Positions 33,486 to 43,779 of a stretch of 64,000 nt of DNA are shown one piece after another. The notes below the pieces were generated by a model. It did not search any database. It was given only the letters and a program-made list of their open reading frames with translations, and was not told the DNA's origin. A program made the translations under genes and the position numbers. Numbering within the stretch: the first letter of the stretch is position 1; every line of letters begins with the position of its first letter. Location: assembly GCA_010909165.1 (NCBI GenBank), contig VJWM01000227.1, forward strand, positions 1-64,000, written 5' to 3'. Source of the DNA: Anthoceros angustus. Its lineage: Eukaryota; Streptophyta; Anthocerotopsida; Anthocerotales; Anthocerotaceae.

Positions 33486-36064
33486 AAGACGTCCCAGCTG
33501 CAGCAAAAAAAACTGGCCGTAGCTCTTCAACTTTGGCTGTGCAACCTGCGGTAAGCACCTTGGATGCGTGGCTCTATTGTGCCCACTAACCACAGATTAT
33601 CGAGGATTGTTGGGTTTGAGGCCAGCAACCTGTAGGAGTCGCGAGTCCCAGGCTTGTAGCCGCTGCGATTCTCTAGCCTGGATGCACGCAAGGGTTGTGA
33701 TATGTAGGCTTGGTTGCAGGCCTGTTTGTGATTGCAGTTTGCAGGCCTCTTTGTCTTTGCGGTTTGATGGCCAGTGTTTTATTTCAGCATGCTGTTTTTA
33801 TGGTTGTGTGTACAGATGGCATCGGGCAGACGGAACAAGGATGGGGATTTGTCCTCCCACACCCCCACTGAGCCGGCAACTCACAGACGTAGGCGAAATG
33901 ATGAGCAAGCCAAATCCCGTTCTTCTGGCCGCCCTGGGAATGCAACTCCTGCAGGAGAGGAGTCGGAAGTGAGGTCTCCAGGAGATGGCGAAGGGCGCAG
34001 AAGGAACAAGAAAGCAAAGTCTGGTGGAGAAGGGAACACTCAGAAAACGACACAGACCCAAGGTGGAGGACACAAACCTAGACCTGGTAAGCCTATTGCA
34101 AAATCTGCAGGCAAAAGGTCTGGACAGGTTTTTGGGCCAGCTGGCGTCAAAGCGAGGGGTCAGGTAGCTGGAAAGACAGCACCACAGGGTGCTGCAAACA
34201 AAGCAGCACAGGTTGCTGCTACAAATGCAGCATCAGCGGGTAAGGCCAAGGCAACAGGTCAGGGTGCAGGAAGGCCAATGGCAAAAGCTGCAGGGAAGCC
34301 AACATCCAAGCTTATGCGAGGAGCATCGGCGGTCGTAAGTGCGAGCCGATGCAATGGGAGATGCCCGTATCCCCTTACAACTACAACCAGAGCCTGACTG
34401 TAAAGAAGTTGCAAGATGTGACTCCCAAACGGATTTTGCTGGATAGGCAATGGAGCGTGGTTTTGCCTCCTTTCCCGCATGGAGAGGGTTGTATGGGCGG
34501 ACGTCCGGCGCACTGCTGCGATCCTCCTTGCCGCCTCATCGGGCAGCAGCAAGTGCGCCGGACGTCCGGCGCACTGCTGCGATCCTCCTTGCCGCCTCAT
34601 CGGGCAGCGCAGCAAGTGCGCCGGACGCCCGCGACTTGCCGCTCGCCCACTGCTGCACTTCCTTTGAATTTCAGGCGAGGGTGCAAGCAGCGCGCCGGAC
34701 GTCCGCACACCGCCTACCCTCCGACGAAAAGGCGAGAGAGCACCATAGCGGGCGCCGGACGTCCGCACACCGCTTCGCACCTGCCGTAACCCTATACGTA
34801 GGTTTTGTCTATCGGTCTGTTGAATTCTAACCCTGGATTGGTTGGCTTGTTGTGGCAGAAACCCAATGATGTTGCCAACCTTCGAAATTTGCTAGAGCAA
34901 TTTCAAAGTTGGGTCGTCGCGGCTAAATCCTGGACAAAAATGGAAGAGGAGCAGCTGGCTCTGGCAGAGGCGTCCACAGATACTTACCTTCAGGATTTCA
35001 TAGTTCCGAGCTCAGGGAAAAAGGTTCGCTATCAGGTTTTCAACCGACCCATGCAGGAATTGTTGGGATTTGCTCGTAAGCGACCTTATACGCTTCTGGT
35101 GATGGATCTACCAAGAGGGCTGAAACTTGGAGCGGAAGACACAAATGTTTTGACGAAGGCCCAGTTGAGTGGTATTCTTAACCACTTTGTGGAGGTAACG
35201 ACAGCTGACTTATACAGGATTGTGGTTTTGCACGGCGTGGACCAGACCACCGATGTGAGAGCCGCTTTGAGGGGGGTATGCACGGATGGAGCTCTTCAGT
35301 CCCTTGTCTTGGAGAAAACCAATGTCCGGGAGAAAAACAAGGTATACGACAACATGGACATTATATCTGTGGGCGCAGGAAAGTCACCCAACGCAAGAGT
35401 GAAATCGGTGCCATTGTTATCGATTTCGGTGACTTTGGGCCAACAAGGCATGGGCTCGGTGATTAAGTGCGATGTTGTGGTAAAGAAGTTGGTATACACT
35501 GCATTCGACAACAAGGTAGTAAGCCCATATCAGAAACCTTTGGAGCTAATGTCTATTTTGCTGCAGTGCTTCTCTGTAGAAGGGGATTGGATCATCGATG
35601 GATTTGTGGGGAGTGGGTCCACGGCACTTGCTGCACTTCTGAGTGGAAGAAATGTGATCTCAGTGGACTCTGATACAAGGTCTTCAATGTTCATCAAGCA
35701 GAGGATTGTGGGGTTCCATGCTTATCCCAGTGAGGCAGAAGAGGGAAATATGCTGCCTTTCAAGCGGGGCCGGGGCACATTTTGGCCCAAGGAGATAAGT
35801 ATGAGCAACAGTATCACTCCATACACGGTTTCTCAATCAATGGTCTCAAAACGGTCAGAAAGTAAACAGCTGGTTGTTCTAGAAGCGGGGCAGCTAACTT
35901 TGAGGAAAATGTGGGCTGACCCGGAAGAGGAAGAGACTGACGATCCCGAGAAGCTCACTGATGCCATGATTGATGTAGCTCCTATCGACTTGGAGGCGGA
36001 CCTGGAGGACTTTGGTGCTGACGACGTGGTTGTCCCGAACACGAAGAGTCAGTTCTCAAAATAG
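33245..36064 (+). CDS. Beta-class DNA methyltransferase-like protein carried by TIR element
   Basis: A first-exon candidate (33245-33550, Lys/Ser-rich) has a TGA nine codons after its ATG in both tandem copies, so the start may instead be the ATG at 33816. Exon 33816-34334 is a basic Ala/Lys/Gly tail (GRRRNKKAKSGG, KPIAKSAGKRSGQ), like a DNA-binding extension. A middle stretch (SLTVKKLQDVTPKRIL) near 34390 is followed by a palindrome-rich intron. The last exon, 34859-36064 (about 400 residues), reads YTLLVMDLPRGL (place of catalytic motif IV), a VYDNMDIISVG strand, then YQKPLEL (motif X) and DGFVGSGSTALAALLSGR (AdoMet motif I), followed by VDSD. This order is that of beta-class N4-cytosine/N6-adenine methyltransferases. 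The DPPY/SPPY tetrad is DLPR, so activity is doubtful. An acidic tail ends it. Confidence 0.6.
34490..34858 (+). repeat. Palindrome-rich tandem repeat inside an intron
   Basis: Two ~62-bp units (ggacgtccggcgcactgctg ... gggcagcagcaag) and further half-site copies lie between the middle stretch and the acceptor ttgtggcag at 34858. One copy of the perfect 22-bp palindrome is at about 34556-34577. Confidence 0.75.
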
Positions 36065-36480
36065 GCTCTTGGTTCAATGGATATAGTGACACAGGAGTAC
36101 ATCTTGGCAAATGTTCAGAGGGCAGACCTGGAGGATTAGGCCTGATAGTACAGTGTTTGCAGTTGTTGTTGTAGGTGTGAAACCTTTTTCGAAGAAGGAT
36201 GATGACATGGGAAGTAGGTGTCCGGCGCTTTTAATAGACTTCTCAGGCTCTACAGGACTATTCATGCTGAGTTACGAGTCAAGGTTTTTATTGTATGTTT
36301 TCTTGTTTTAAGATATACGTTTCATGACGGTTTTGGAAGGTGTGCAAATTTCTGATCGTTCTATAGAAAGCCATAAAAGTTCATGTTGTACAATGGTGTC
36401 CAAGATTTATGTACGCCGTGGCATCTGTTCTTTGGGCTCGGATGCATGGGTCGGTTCATTACAAATCGAACTCTTGAATT
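36065..36480 (+). other. 3' flank of the methyltransferase-like gene
   Basis: Non-coding sequence between the stop at 36064 and the conserved right-end block of the TIR element. It probably includes the 3' UTR. No gene seen. Confidence 0.4.
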
Positions 36481-36556
36481 AAGACATGTGCATTTCTACA
36501 TTGGTTGGGCCAAAATGGGGTTCGGAGACAAACCCCAATGCTGAGAGACGTTGTTC

Positions 36557-39413
36557 TCCTCAGAGCTTGGGCAATCCGCGCTTGAAAGTTTCACATATGG
36601 AGGCAATGGAGTACCCAATGGTTTCCCCTTCTCCAAGTTGAAACGTTGAAGCACCCTGTTAATGTATTCCGTCTGAGACAAATAAAGCAGACGCTTATGT
36701 CTATTCCGACGAATACGCATGCCAAGTATATGGCTCGCCTCCCAAGTCTCATTATTTCAAAGTGAGCATTCAACTTTGACTTCAACAAATCTCATCAAGA
36801 CTGCTCCAAAGAATTAGCATATCATCCACATAGAGGATCAAAATGAGCAAGCTTTGATCCTTAGCTTGCTTCAGATAGAGGCAATGATCCTCATCGCCAC
36901 GCTTGTAGCCTTGAGAAAGCATAAATGAGTGGAACTTGTGATACCACTGGTGCCTGCTTCAAACCATAAAGGCTCTTCCTCAACCTCGCACACCGATTCT
37001 CTTTGCCCTTCTCAACAAAACCTTCTGGTTGCTGCATGTAGACGTCCTCTTGAAGGTCACCATGCAAGAATGCCGTCTTGACATCCATCTGTACAAGTTC
37101 CATATTATTCCTTGTACTTTGGTTTGCCATCATGGGGTATAACCTTCATCTTGTACACCCATTTGCATGGTAGTGACTTCTTATCCCTAGGCAACCGAAC
37201 CAACTCCTAAGTTTGGTTCTTATGCAGCGAATTGATTTCTGACTACATAGCCTTCTCCCACTTCTGTTTGTTACTCATTGACATGGCCTCTTTGTAAGAA
37301 GAGGGTTCCCCACAATCTGTCAGCATGACATAATCCAGAAATGGATCATACCGCCGAGGTCGTAATCCCGCCTCGACCTACGCATGTGCACCTCTATAGG
37401 AGCTTGTTCGACTCTTGGTTCATCTATCGGTGGAGGAATGTGCTCCGCACATTACCACGTATCAACCCGCCCATGATGATCATGTCCATCTTCTTGAAGA
37501 TCACCCTTCGCACCTCCACGGTTGGAGCCTTGAGAAAGCATAAATGAGTGGAACTTGTGATACCACTGGTGCCTGCTTCAAACCATAAAGGCTCTTCCTC
37601 AACCTCGCACACCGATTCTCTTTGCCCTTCTCAACAAAACCTTCGTTGTCGTGTAGACGCCCTCTTGAAGGTCACCATGCAAGAATGCCGCCTTGACATC
37701 CATCCGCATAAGTTCCATATCATTCCTTGTACTTTGGTTTGCCATCAATGGGGTATGACCTTCATCTTGTACACCATTTGCATGGTAGTGCCTTCTTATC
37801 CTAGGCAACCAACCAACTCCCAAGTTTGGTTCTTATGCACAATTCATTTCGATCGCATGGCCTTCTCCCACTTCTCTTTGTTACTCATTGACATGGCCTC
37901 TTTGTAAGAAGAGGGTTCCCCACAACTGTCAAGATGACATAATCCAGATGGATCATACCGAGGTCGTAATCCCGCCTCGACCTACGCATGCACCTCTATA
38001 GGAGCTTGTTCGACTCTTGGTTCATCTATCGGTGGAGGAATGTGCTCACGCACATTACCACGTATCAACCCGCCCATGATGATCATGTCCATCTTCTTGA
38101 AGATCACCCTTCGCACCTCCACAGCTTGGAGTAGGCTTCGTGCATCTTGTTCTCATTGAAGAACACGCCGTTAGTACGAACAACCTTTCTAGCCTCGATC
38201 CCACAAACGATCCCATCTCACCAGAATCACCATAGCCAAGAAAAATACATTTCTTGGACTTAGGTGCCAACTTGTCCCAAACTCTTTTGGAACATGGCAA
38301 GATGCCTCATACCAAACACTCGCAGATGCTTGTAGGATGGTTTCTTTCCGCACTATAGCTCCTCGAACTCGCTCATCAAATTTTATTAGGAGATCATTAA
38401 TAAGATGAATCAGAGACATCGCTCGCCCAAAACCCATTAGGCAATCCGTAGTTTGACAACAAAACCACGATCCTCTCCTCGAATGGTTCTGCTCATCCGC
38501 CACCACACCATTTTGTGGAGGAGTATACGGCGCATAATTCTTTTGATTCCTTGGAATCATGTAATGACCGAAAGCTAAACATACTTCCACCATTATCCGC
38601 CCTTAGACACTTCAATCGGCCGATCGATTTCTACAAGGGTGACAAATTTCAAACACCGCCGAACTTCATCCTTTTTCCTCAAAGGATAAACCCACACCTT
38701 GCGTGAGAAATCATCTATGAAAGTGACAAAATAGAGGCACCGCCTAATGATGCAGAGGCATAGGTCCACATACATCATCGTGAACCAACTCAAGAGGTTT
38801 ACTACTTTACCTCTTGTTCGATGTGATGATTTTGTCTGCTTCCCATATAAACAAAGGCTCACACATCGAGAGATCGAGAAGTTAAGAACAGGATATAACC
38901 GTAATCTAGATAAAACCTTCATTCCCTTCTCGAGACATATGTCCTAACCGCAATGCCACAAGGAAACATTTGGTCGCTCACATGATCACATGATCTTTGA
39001 TGTTTACAAGTGAGTACAAAGTGCCACACTTCGATCCACGAGCTAACACAAGAGAACCTTTGAGATCTTCCAAGAGTGATCCCCAAACCAAGAAGTGGTA
39101 ACCAAAGATCATCCAACTGTCCTGCGCTAATCATGCTTTTTGTCAACTTCGGAACATGCCTAACGTCCTTCAGCATGAATGAAGATCCGTTGTCAAACTT
39201 GAGCTGCACATCACCAACGCCTGCGATCTGGCATGCGTAGTTATTTCCAAGCCTAACACATCCTTTCCTTGTAGCATCATACGTGCTAAACCACTCTCTA
39301 TGAGGAGTAACATGGAAAGATGCACTAGAGTCAATTATCCAATTGCACAATAAATGACTATAACATAATAATTTTTGAAGGGGGTGAATAATCTCGAAGG
39401 GGGTTTTCCGCAA
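36557..39413 (-). pseudogene. Copia element 2: protease, integrase and most of reverse transcriptase
   Basis: From right to left on the minus strand: protease (WIIDSSASFHVTP, with DSSA for DSGA; then LKDVRHVPKLTKSMISAGQL) at 38990-39345. Integrase pieces (FVTFIDDFSRKVWVYPLRKK; YTPPQNGV) lie at about 38500-38730. Then the capsid-side linker (WDKLAPKSKKCIFLGY) and reverse transcriptase ([48 protein letters not shown]). Many frameshifts and deletions. It ends at CPSSEE where the TIR element inserted. Confidence 0.88.
36909..38128 (-). repeat. Tandem duplication of ~620 bp in copia 2 reverse transcriptase
   Basis: Copy 1 at 36909-37529 and copy 2 at 37530 to about 38128 share long near-identical blocks (gagaaagcataaatgagtgg at both starts; ttcatctatcggtggagg near both ends). 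Small indels separate them. Confidence 0.9.
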
Positions 39414-39443
39414 ATAATCTTTGAAGGGGGTTTTTGATGGGCC

Positions 39444-39941
39444 CTAAAACAGCGTTTTGAAGGCATTGCGAAAAACAGCTCCGTAAAAAAGGGTGTCACC
39501 CAGTAAAGTTTCTACTTTCCATCTAGCAATGTTTGTATCGAATGGTGGTCGCAAACTCGAACCTATGGGAATAATGCAAAGTAGGAACGGTGAGGAAGGC
39601 CGTTCCTGCCGGGAAGGGACGACTGTAAACTCAGTTTTGGGAGGAAAATGTGGTTTTGTTATGACACCACAAAAGCCACGGACAGGGAATTTCCCTAACA
39701 CGGTAACATCAAGAACTGGATTTACAACATTAACTCGGGACCGGAAAACGAGATTTCGCCACTCATCCCTGTGGTTCAATCCTTCGTCATCACTTGGTCC
39801 AGCTTCTCTTGCATTGTCATCACTATCTTCAGCGGCACTTTGACTCGCAGGTTGTATGAAGCCACGCAACTCGCAGAGCTTATCTCTTATCGCTTTTTTG
39901 TCCACCGCATACAGATGTTTCCCAAGTCGTCTAATTAACAC
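39444..39941 (-). CDS. Hypothetical fragment, unrecognised
   Basis: A 165-codon frame includes AVDKKAIRDKLCELRGF, an acidic DSDDNAREAGPSDDEG stretch and VTVLGKFPVRGFCGVI. Composition is protein-like but I do not recognise it. It lies directly beside the decayed copia 2, so it may be element- or host-derived. Confidence 0.25.
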   Translation of the reverse strand: MLIRRLGKHLYAVDKKAIRDKLCELRGFIQPASQSAAEDSDDNAREAGPSDDEGLNHRDEWRNLVFRSRVNVVNPVLDVTVLGKFPVRGFCGVITKPHFPPKTEFTVVPSRQERPSSPFLLCIIPIGSSLRPPFDTNIARWKVETLLGDTLFYGAVFRNAFKTLF

Positions 39942-40110
39942 ACAAGTCGAAGTACTCTAATGAATTCATATCAATTGCATACACACCCAAGTCGTCTAAT
40001 TAACACACAAGTCGAAGTACTCTAATGAATTCATATCAATTGCATACACACCGAAGTCGTCTAATTAACACAGAAGTCGAAGTACTCTAATGAATTCATA
40101 TCAATTGCGC
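39919..40110 (+). repeat. Three tandem ~65-bp repeats
   Basis: The unit contains aagtcgtctaattaacac, gaagtactctaatgaattc and atatcaattgcatacacac, and is present three times. A single related copy lies at about 45145-45190, beside the 43.8 kb gene. Confidence 0.9.
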
Positions 40111-40264
40111 TTAATCAATAACATGAAATCTAAGTTAAATGGATCTTATTTCATGCTCTCTTCATTGCCTTGTAGTTGGATGCAATGCGATGTTCATCTA
40201 CTAGCAATGAGGAAAGAAGGCTAACATGAAACAATCAGCTAACTCTAACCCATGTTTGTGTATG

Positions 40265-40878
40265 AACCTTGGTCTCCAAATAAGTACATGCTGATAGGTG
40301 TACATATGTACTTCATCTCAAAATAAGTCCATGTTATTAGATGTACATATGTACTTCATCTCAAAATAAGTCCATGCTATTAGATGTACATATGTACTTC
40401 ATCTCAAAATAAGTCCATGCTATTAGATGTACATATATACTTCATCTCAAAATAAGTCCATGTTATTAGATGTACATATGTACTTCACCTCAAAATAAGT
40501 CCATGCTATTAGATGTACATATGACATTGTACTTTATCTCAAAATAAGTCCATGCTATTAGATGTACATATGTACTTCATCTCAAAATAAGTCCATGCTA
40601 TTAGATGTACATATGTACTTCATCTCAAAATAAGTCCATGCTATTAGATGTACATATGTACTTCATCTCAAAATAAGTCCATGCTATTAGATGTCCATTT
40701 GTACTTCATCTCAAAATAAGTCCATGCTATTAGATGTACATATGTACTTCATCTCAAAATAAGTCCATGCTATTAGATGTACATATGTACTTCATTTCAA
40801 TATAAGTCCATGCTATTAGATGTACATATGTACTTCATTTCAAAATAAGTCCATGCTATTAGATGTACATATGTACTT
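40265..40878 (+). repeat. 43-bp minisatellite, about 14 copies
   Basis: The unit is tacttcatctcaaaataag + tccatgctattagatgtaca + tatg. It is repeated head to tail with few substitutions and one short insertion near 40522. The homologous flank at 45340-45400 has one unit only. No gene lies inside. Confidence 0.95.
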
Positions 40879-40879
40879 G

Positions 40880-42120
40880 ATAATTGTATGTCTATGTGTG
40901 AACTGTGGGCTTCAACATGTAAGTCCATCTTAGAGATAATCAAGGCGTAACCCACCTAGAGTGGGAAAGAGAAGACGAGGATTGTGTCTGACACCCTTTG
41001 TTATGTGCAGCTCACTCTTATGTTAAGTACATCCCAGTTGGTGTAGCTCTACGGTTTAAGGAGAAAGGTAGTTGTATCGAGGGAGAGGGGAGTTCAAACA
41101 GTTTGGTTTGAATTATTGCAAACTGGTGCGCTCTACATCGAAGTCCAAAGAACTTAATAATCTGTATGACATGATGGTATCTATAGGTGTTGTATAGATA
41201 GTGCCATGCTCCCGAGTAGTAAACTGATTTCTAAAGTAAAATGCAGGATTTTTTTTTCTCTTCTTAAATACTTTGTTCTTATTAACACATGGTCGCACTT
41301 TCAAGGGCTTGTAGATGTTTAGGATAGAGACCTAGAGAATCTCCTAATTGTAATAAATTCTTGTTTTTATCCAATTATTGATCTTTTGTGCTTGTCAAAA
41401 GACATTCGAGATGTGAGTTTGTTGGGTTTGTGAATATGCTGATGAGTTTGACAAGTACAATAACCTAACCAAAGGGCTGGTGAGTTCGCTTGTTTGGTGA
41501 AGATTTTGCTGATGAGTTCGACAGGTAGAGTAACTTGATTTTTTGTAGAGAAATTCTCTGTATTCAACCAAAATATGTACAAGTGTATCTTATTCTAGTC
41601 GTCACTTTGATGACGTGTCCTCACCGAAGAAACTACTTAGTACCTACATCTAGAGTTGGCTAGGAAAAATGAAAGACAAAAACAAGAAATGGAAGAAGAA
41701 CGAGGGGAGGGGAGGAGGAGGGAAGAAGCGAAGCCCCTCCTCCCCTCTAAATTTTATGTCCGCTCCCCTTTCCCTCTCCCACAACCTGCAATCACCCGAG
41801 CCAGCTATCACGCATATAGGCCTACGAGTATTATCCTAAGTACAAATGGAGCTGTCACCCCCGACTCATGACATCCTCCGCTTGGTCTTTCTAGCTGCCT
41901 TCGAAGGACTTAATTAATATCTTGGCCCAGTATCTTCGTTTGAAGCCAACAAGAAGTTTGGGGTCGTAAGGACACGGGCAAAAAGTGACCCAATTGGAGG
42001 AGGTGATGGCTTCCGCTTTCCCCATGCACCCCCACCATAACGTCAAACTCTACTAGAGATGCCAACATCTTTGATGATGTCTCGTTGGGCCCGTTATAGG
42101 CCTCCAGCTATGGAGGAGGC
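40880..42120. other. Intergenic, no gene seen
   Basis: AT-rich sequence with no supported coding region. Confidence 0.5.
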
Positions 42121-42131
42121 ATACCTATTAC

Positions 42132-42456
42132 AGCCATGGTTGTGTGGATCTAATCAAGGCAAGATTATACAAAGCCCATCAATCCACGGAAGGGTGTCAG
42201 GTCCCAGTAACAATGCGGTTGTATGGATCCAGGCAAGGCGAGATTATACAAAGCCCATGAATCCGCGGAAGGGTGTCAAGTTGCAGTAACAGTGCGGTTG
42301 TGTGGATCCAGGCAAGGCGAGATCATACAAAGCCCATCAATCTGCGGAAGGGTGTCAAGTTCTAGTAACGGTGCAGTTGTATTGATCCAGGCAAGGCAAG
42401 ATTATACAAAGCCTATCAATCCGCGGAAAGGTGTCAGGTCCCAGTACTAGTGCGAT
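42132..42456 (+). repeat. Four tandem ~79-bp repeats
   Basis: Units begin at about 42138, 42216, 42296 and 42376. Each carries ggttgtRtggatccaggcaa, agattatacaaagcccat and cgcggaagggtgtcaRgt. The four copies differ by several substitutions. Confidence 0.92.
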
Positions 42457-43779
42457 ATATGAAAGATTTCCTCCTCCAATAGACCCCGAAGCCGTACGGA
42501 TCTGCAGTCTAGATAACTCCATATTGGCGCATCTGCTCAAGATGCTATTTATCAAGTAGGCGAGATCAGTCAAAGCCTAGTGGACCTCTGCTTGGCTTTT
42601 GTATCCTCTGGTGAATTCCGCAAGTTCCTCTCAACTTGGCTATGGCGCGAGAGCCAACCTCGTATGACGTTGATACGCTGGAAATTGTTGACTATGCGAA
42701 TAAAGTGTTTTTGGATATTGTGATGGAAGTTATCTCTTTAACACTTCTTGAATACAACAATTAATACAAAAGTTATTCAATTGGAAACAAGGGTGATCTG
42801 GGTCCTCTTCTAAGTGTGAAAAGGGCCGTACTGCAAGTCACTGTTACACTTGGGGGCCATATGTATAGATGCTATGGACTTAGTGGACAACAGTTATGCA
42901 AAAGACTTAGTGGACAAAGCTATACGTTAAGCTAGCAGAGGTAAGGCCACATATAACTCATAAATTTGGATTAAAGTTTAATGCAAAGGTATCACAACTT
43001 AACATAAGATAATATTGTAAAAGATCATCTATATGTTATAATAATATACGTATTAATCTTATGATAGTAAAGATAATACATATTGACCATTTTTAACTTG
43101 ATTAGACTATATGCAGAATGATTTGTGCGAAGCCCATTGATAGAAATAAGTAATTCAATTCAATTCAATGGTCTCATGCATACAACTCCTCGGCCGCAGT
43201 CAAGCGTGCCCTAACTCAAGCATGATACTATAGACCACAACCATTACATTTTCCTTTTCATAATCAATAGCATAGGCCACAACCATCATCTTTTCCTGTT
43301 TTGTTATATTTATCCGTTATGTTAGGTTCATCTGATGAGCTCGTTAGAGTTGGGTTAGCGGACAAGGCTGGGCCGGTTTGAAATTCAAAGACATTGCCAG
43401 GCTCGTGCTTTACCTAGTGCTTGGGGAATTTGTTTTTTGACACAATTATAAGCAGAGTTGCTCTTGCAACATCTGGTGATATTAGACCACCAATATAATG
43501 TCTTAGTACTACTCCGATATAATCTTATAGTCCATGGAAGTAATCTTTTGTTCTGGCACACCATGGTGTCATGACTTGATACTTAATAACTTGTACCATG
43601 GTGTGCCAGAACAAAAGATTATTTCCACTATGAGACTATATGATAAGACTTCCGTTCATAGTAATATAATTTAAATACTAGATCATAAAAAAATTAAATT
43701 TAAATATCAAGAGTAAAAAAGGGTGTCAATTACACGTGTAACAAACAAATATGTCATCTACTTTAAGCTTTTTAGTTTA
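42457..43779. other. Intergenic apart from a foldback element
   Basis: AT-rich sequence with no gene. It contains the long inverted repeat listed at 43511-43652. Confidence 0.5.
43511..43652. mobile_element. Foldback element (long near-perfect hairpin)
   Basis: The left arm 43511-43568 and right arm 43594-43652 are reverse complements. The inner ~28 bp (agtaatcttttgttctggca then cacc) is nearly perfect and the outer part is imperfect. The loop is about 25 bases. The arm core ccatggtgtgcc also occurs at 14049-14060 and 14136-14147, which suggests a foldback/MITE family. Confidence 0.7.

Larger units (their letters stand above)
30513..36556. mobile_element. ~6-kb element with terminal inverted repeats inside copia 2
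   Basis: The element splits copia 2 pol exactly between CPSSEE (36557 side) and LEDKAEMEKV (30512 side). The right end, reverse-complemented, reads cgtctctcagcattggggtt then tgtctcc. The left end, best preserved in the duplicate at 32047, reads the same 20 bases then attctcc. The primary copy at 30516 lacks two of these bases. No transposase is recognisable. The cargo is an intron-containing methyltransferase-like gene. The left 1.4 kb plus about 100 bp of flanking copia is tandemly duplicated. Target-site duplication is unclear, and the superfamily is not assigned. Confidence 0.7.

Noticed and set aside
33816-36064. Bacterial contamination as source of the methyltransferase-like gene
   Set aside because: The gene has GT-AG introns, a eukaryotic low-complexity extension and lies inside a plant copia element bounded by inverted repeats.
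40265-40878. CRISPR-like array
   Set aside because: Units are head-to-tail with no unique spacers and the genome is a plant. It is a minisatellite.
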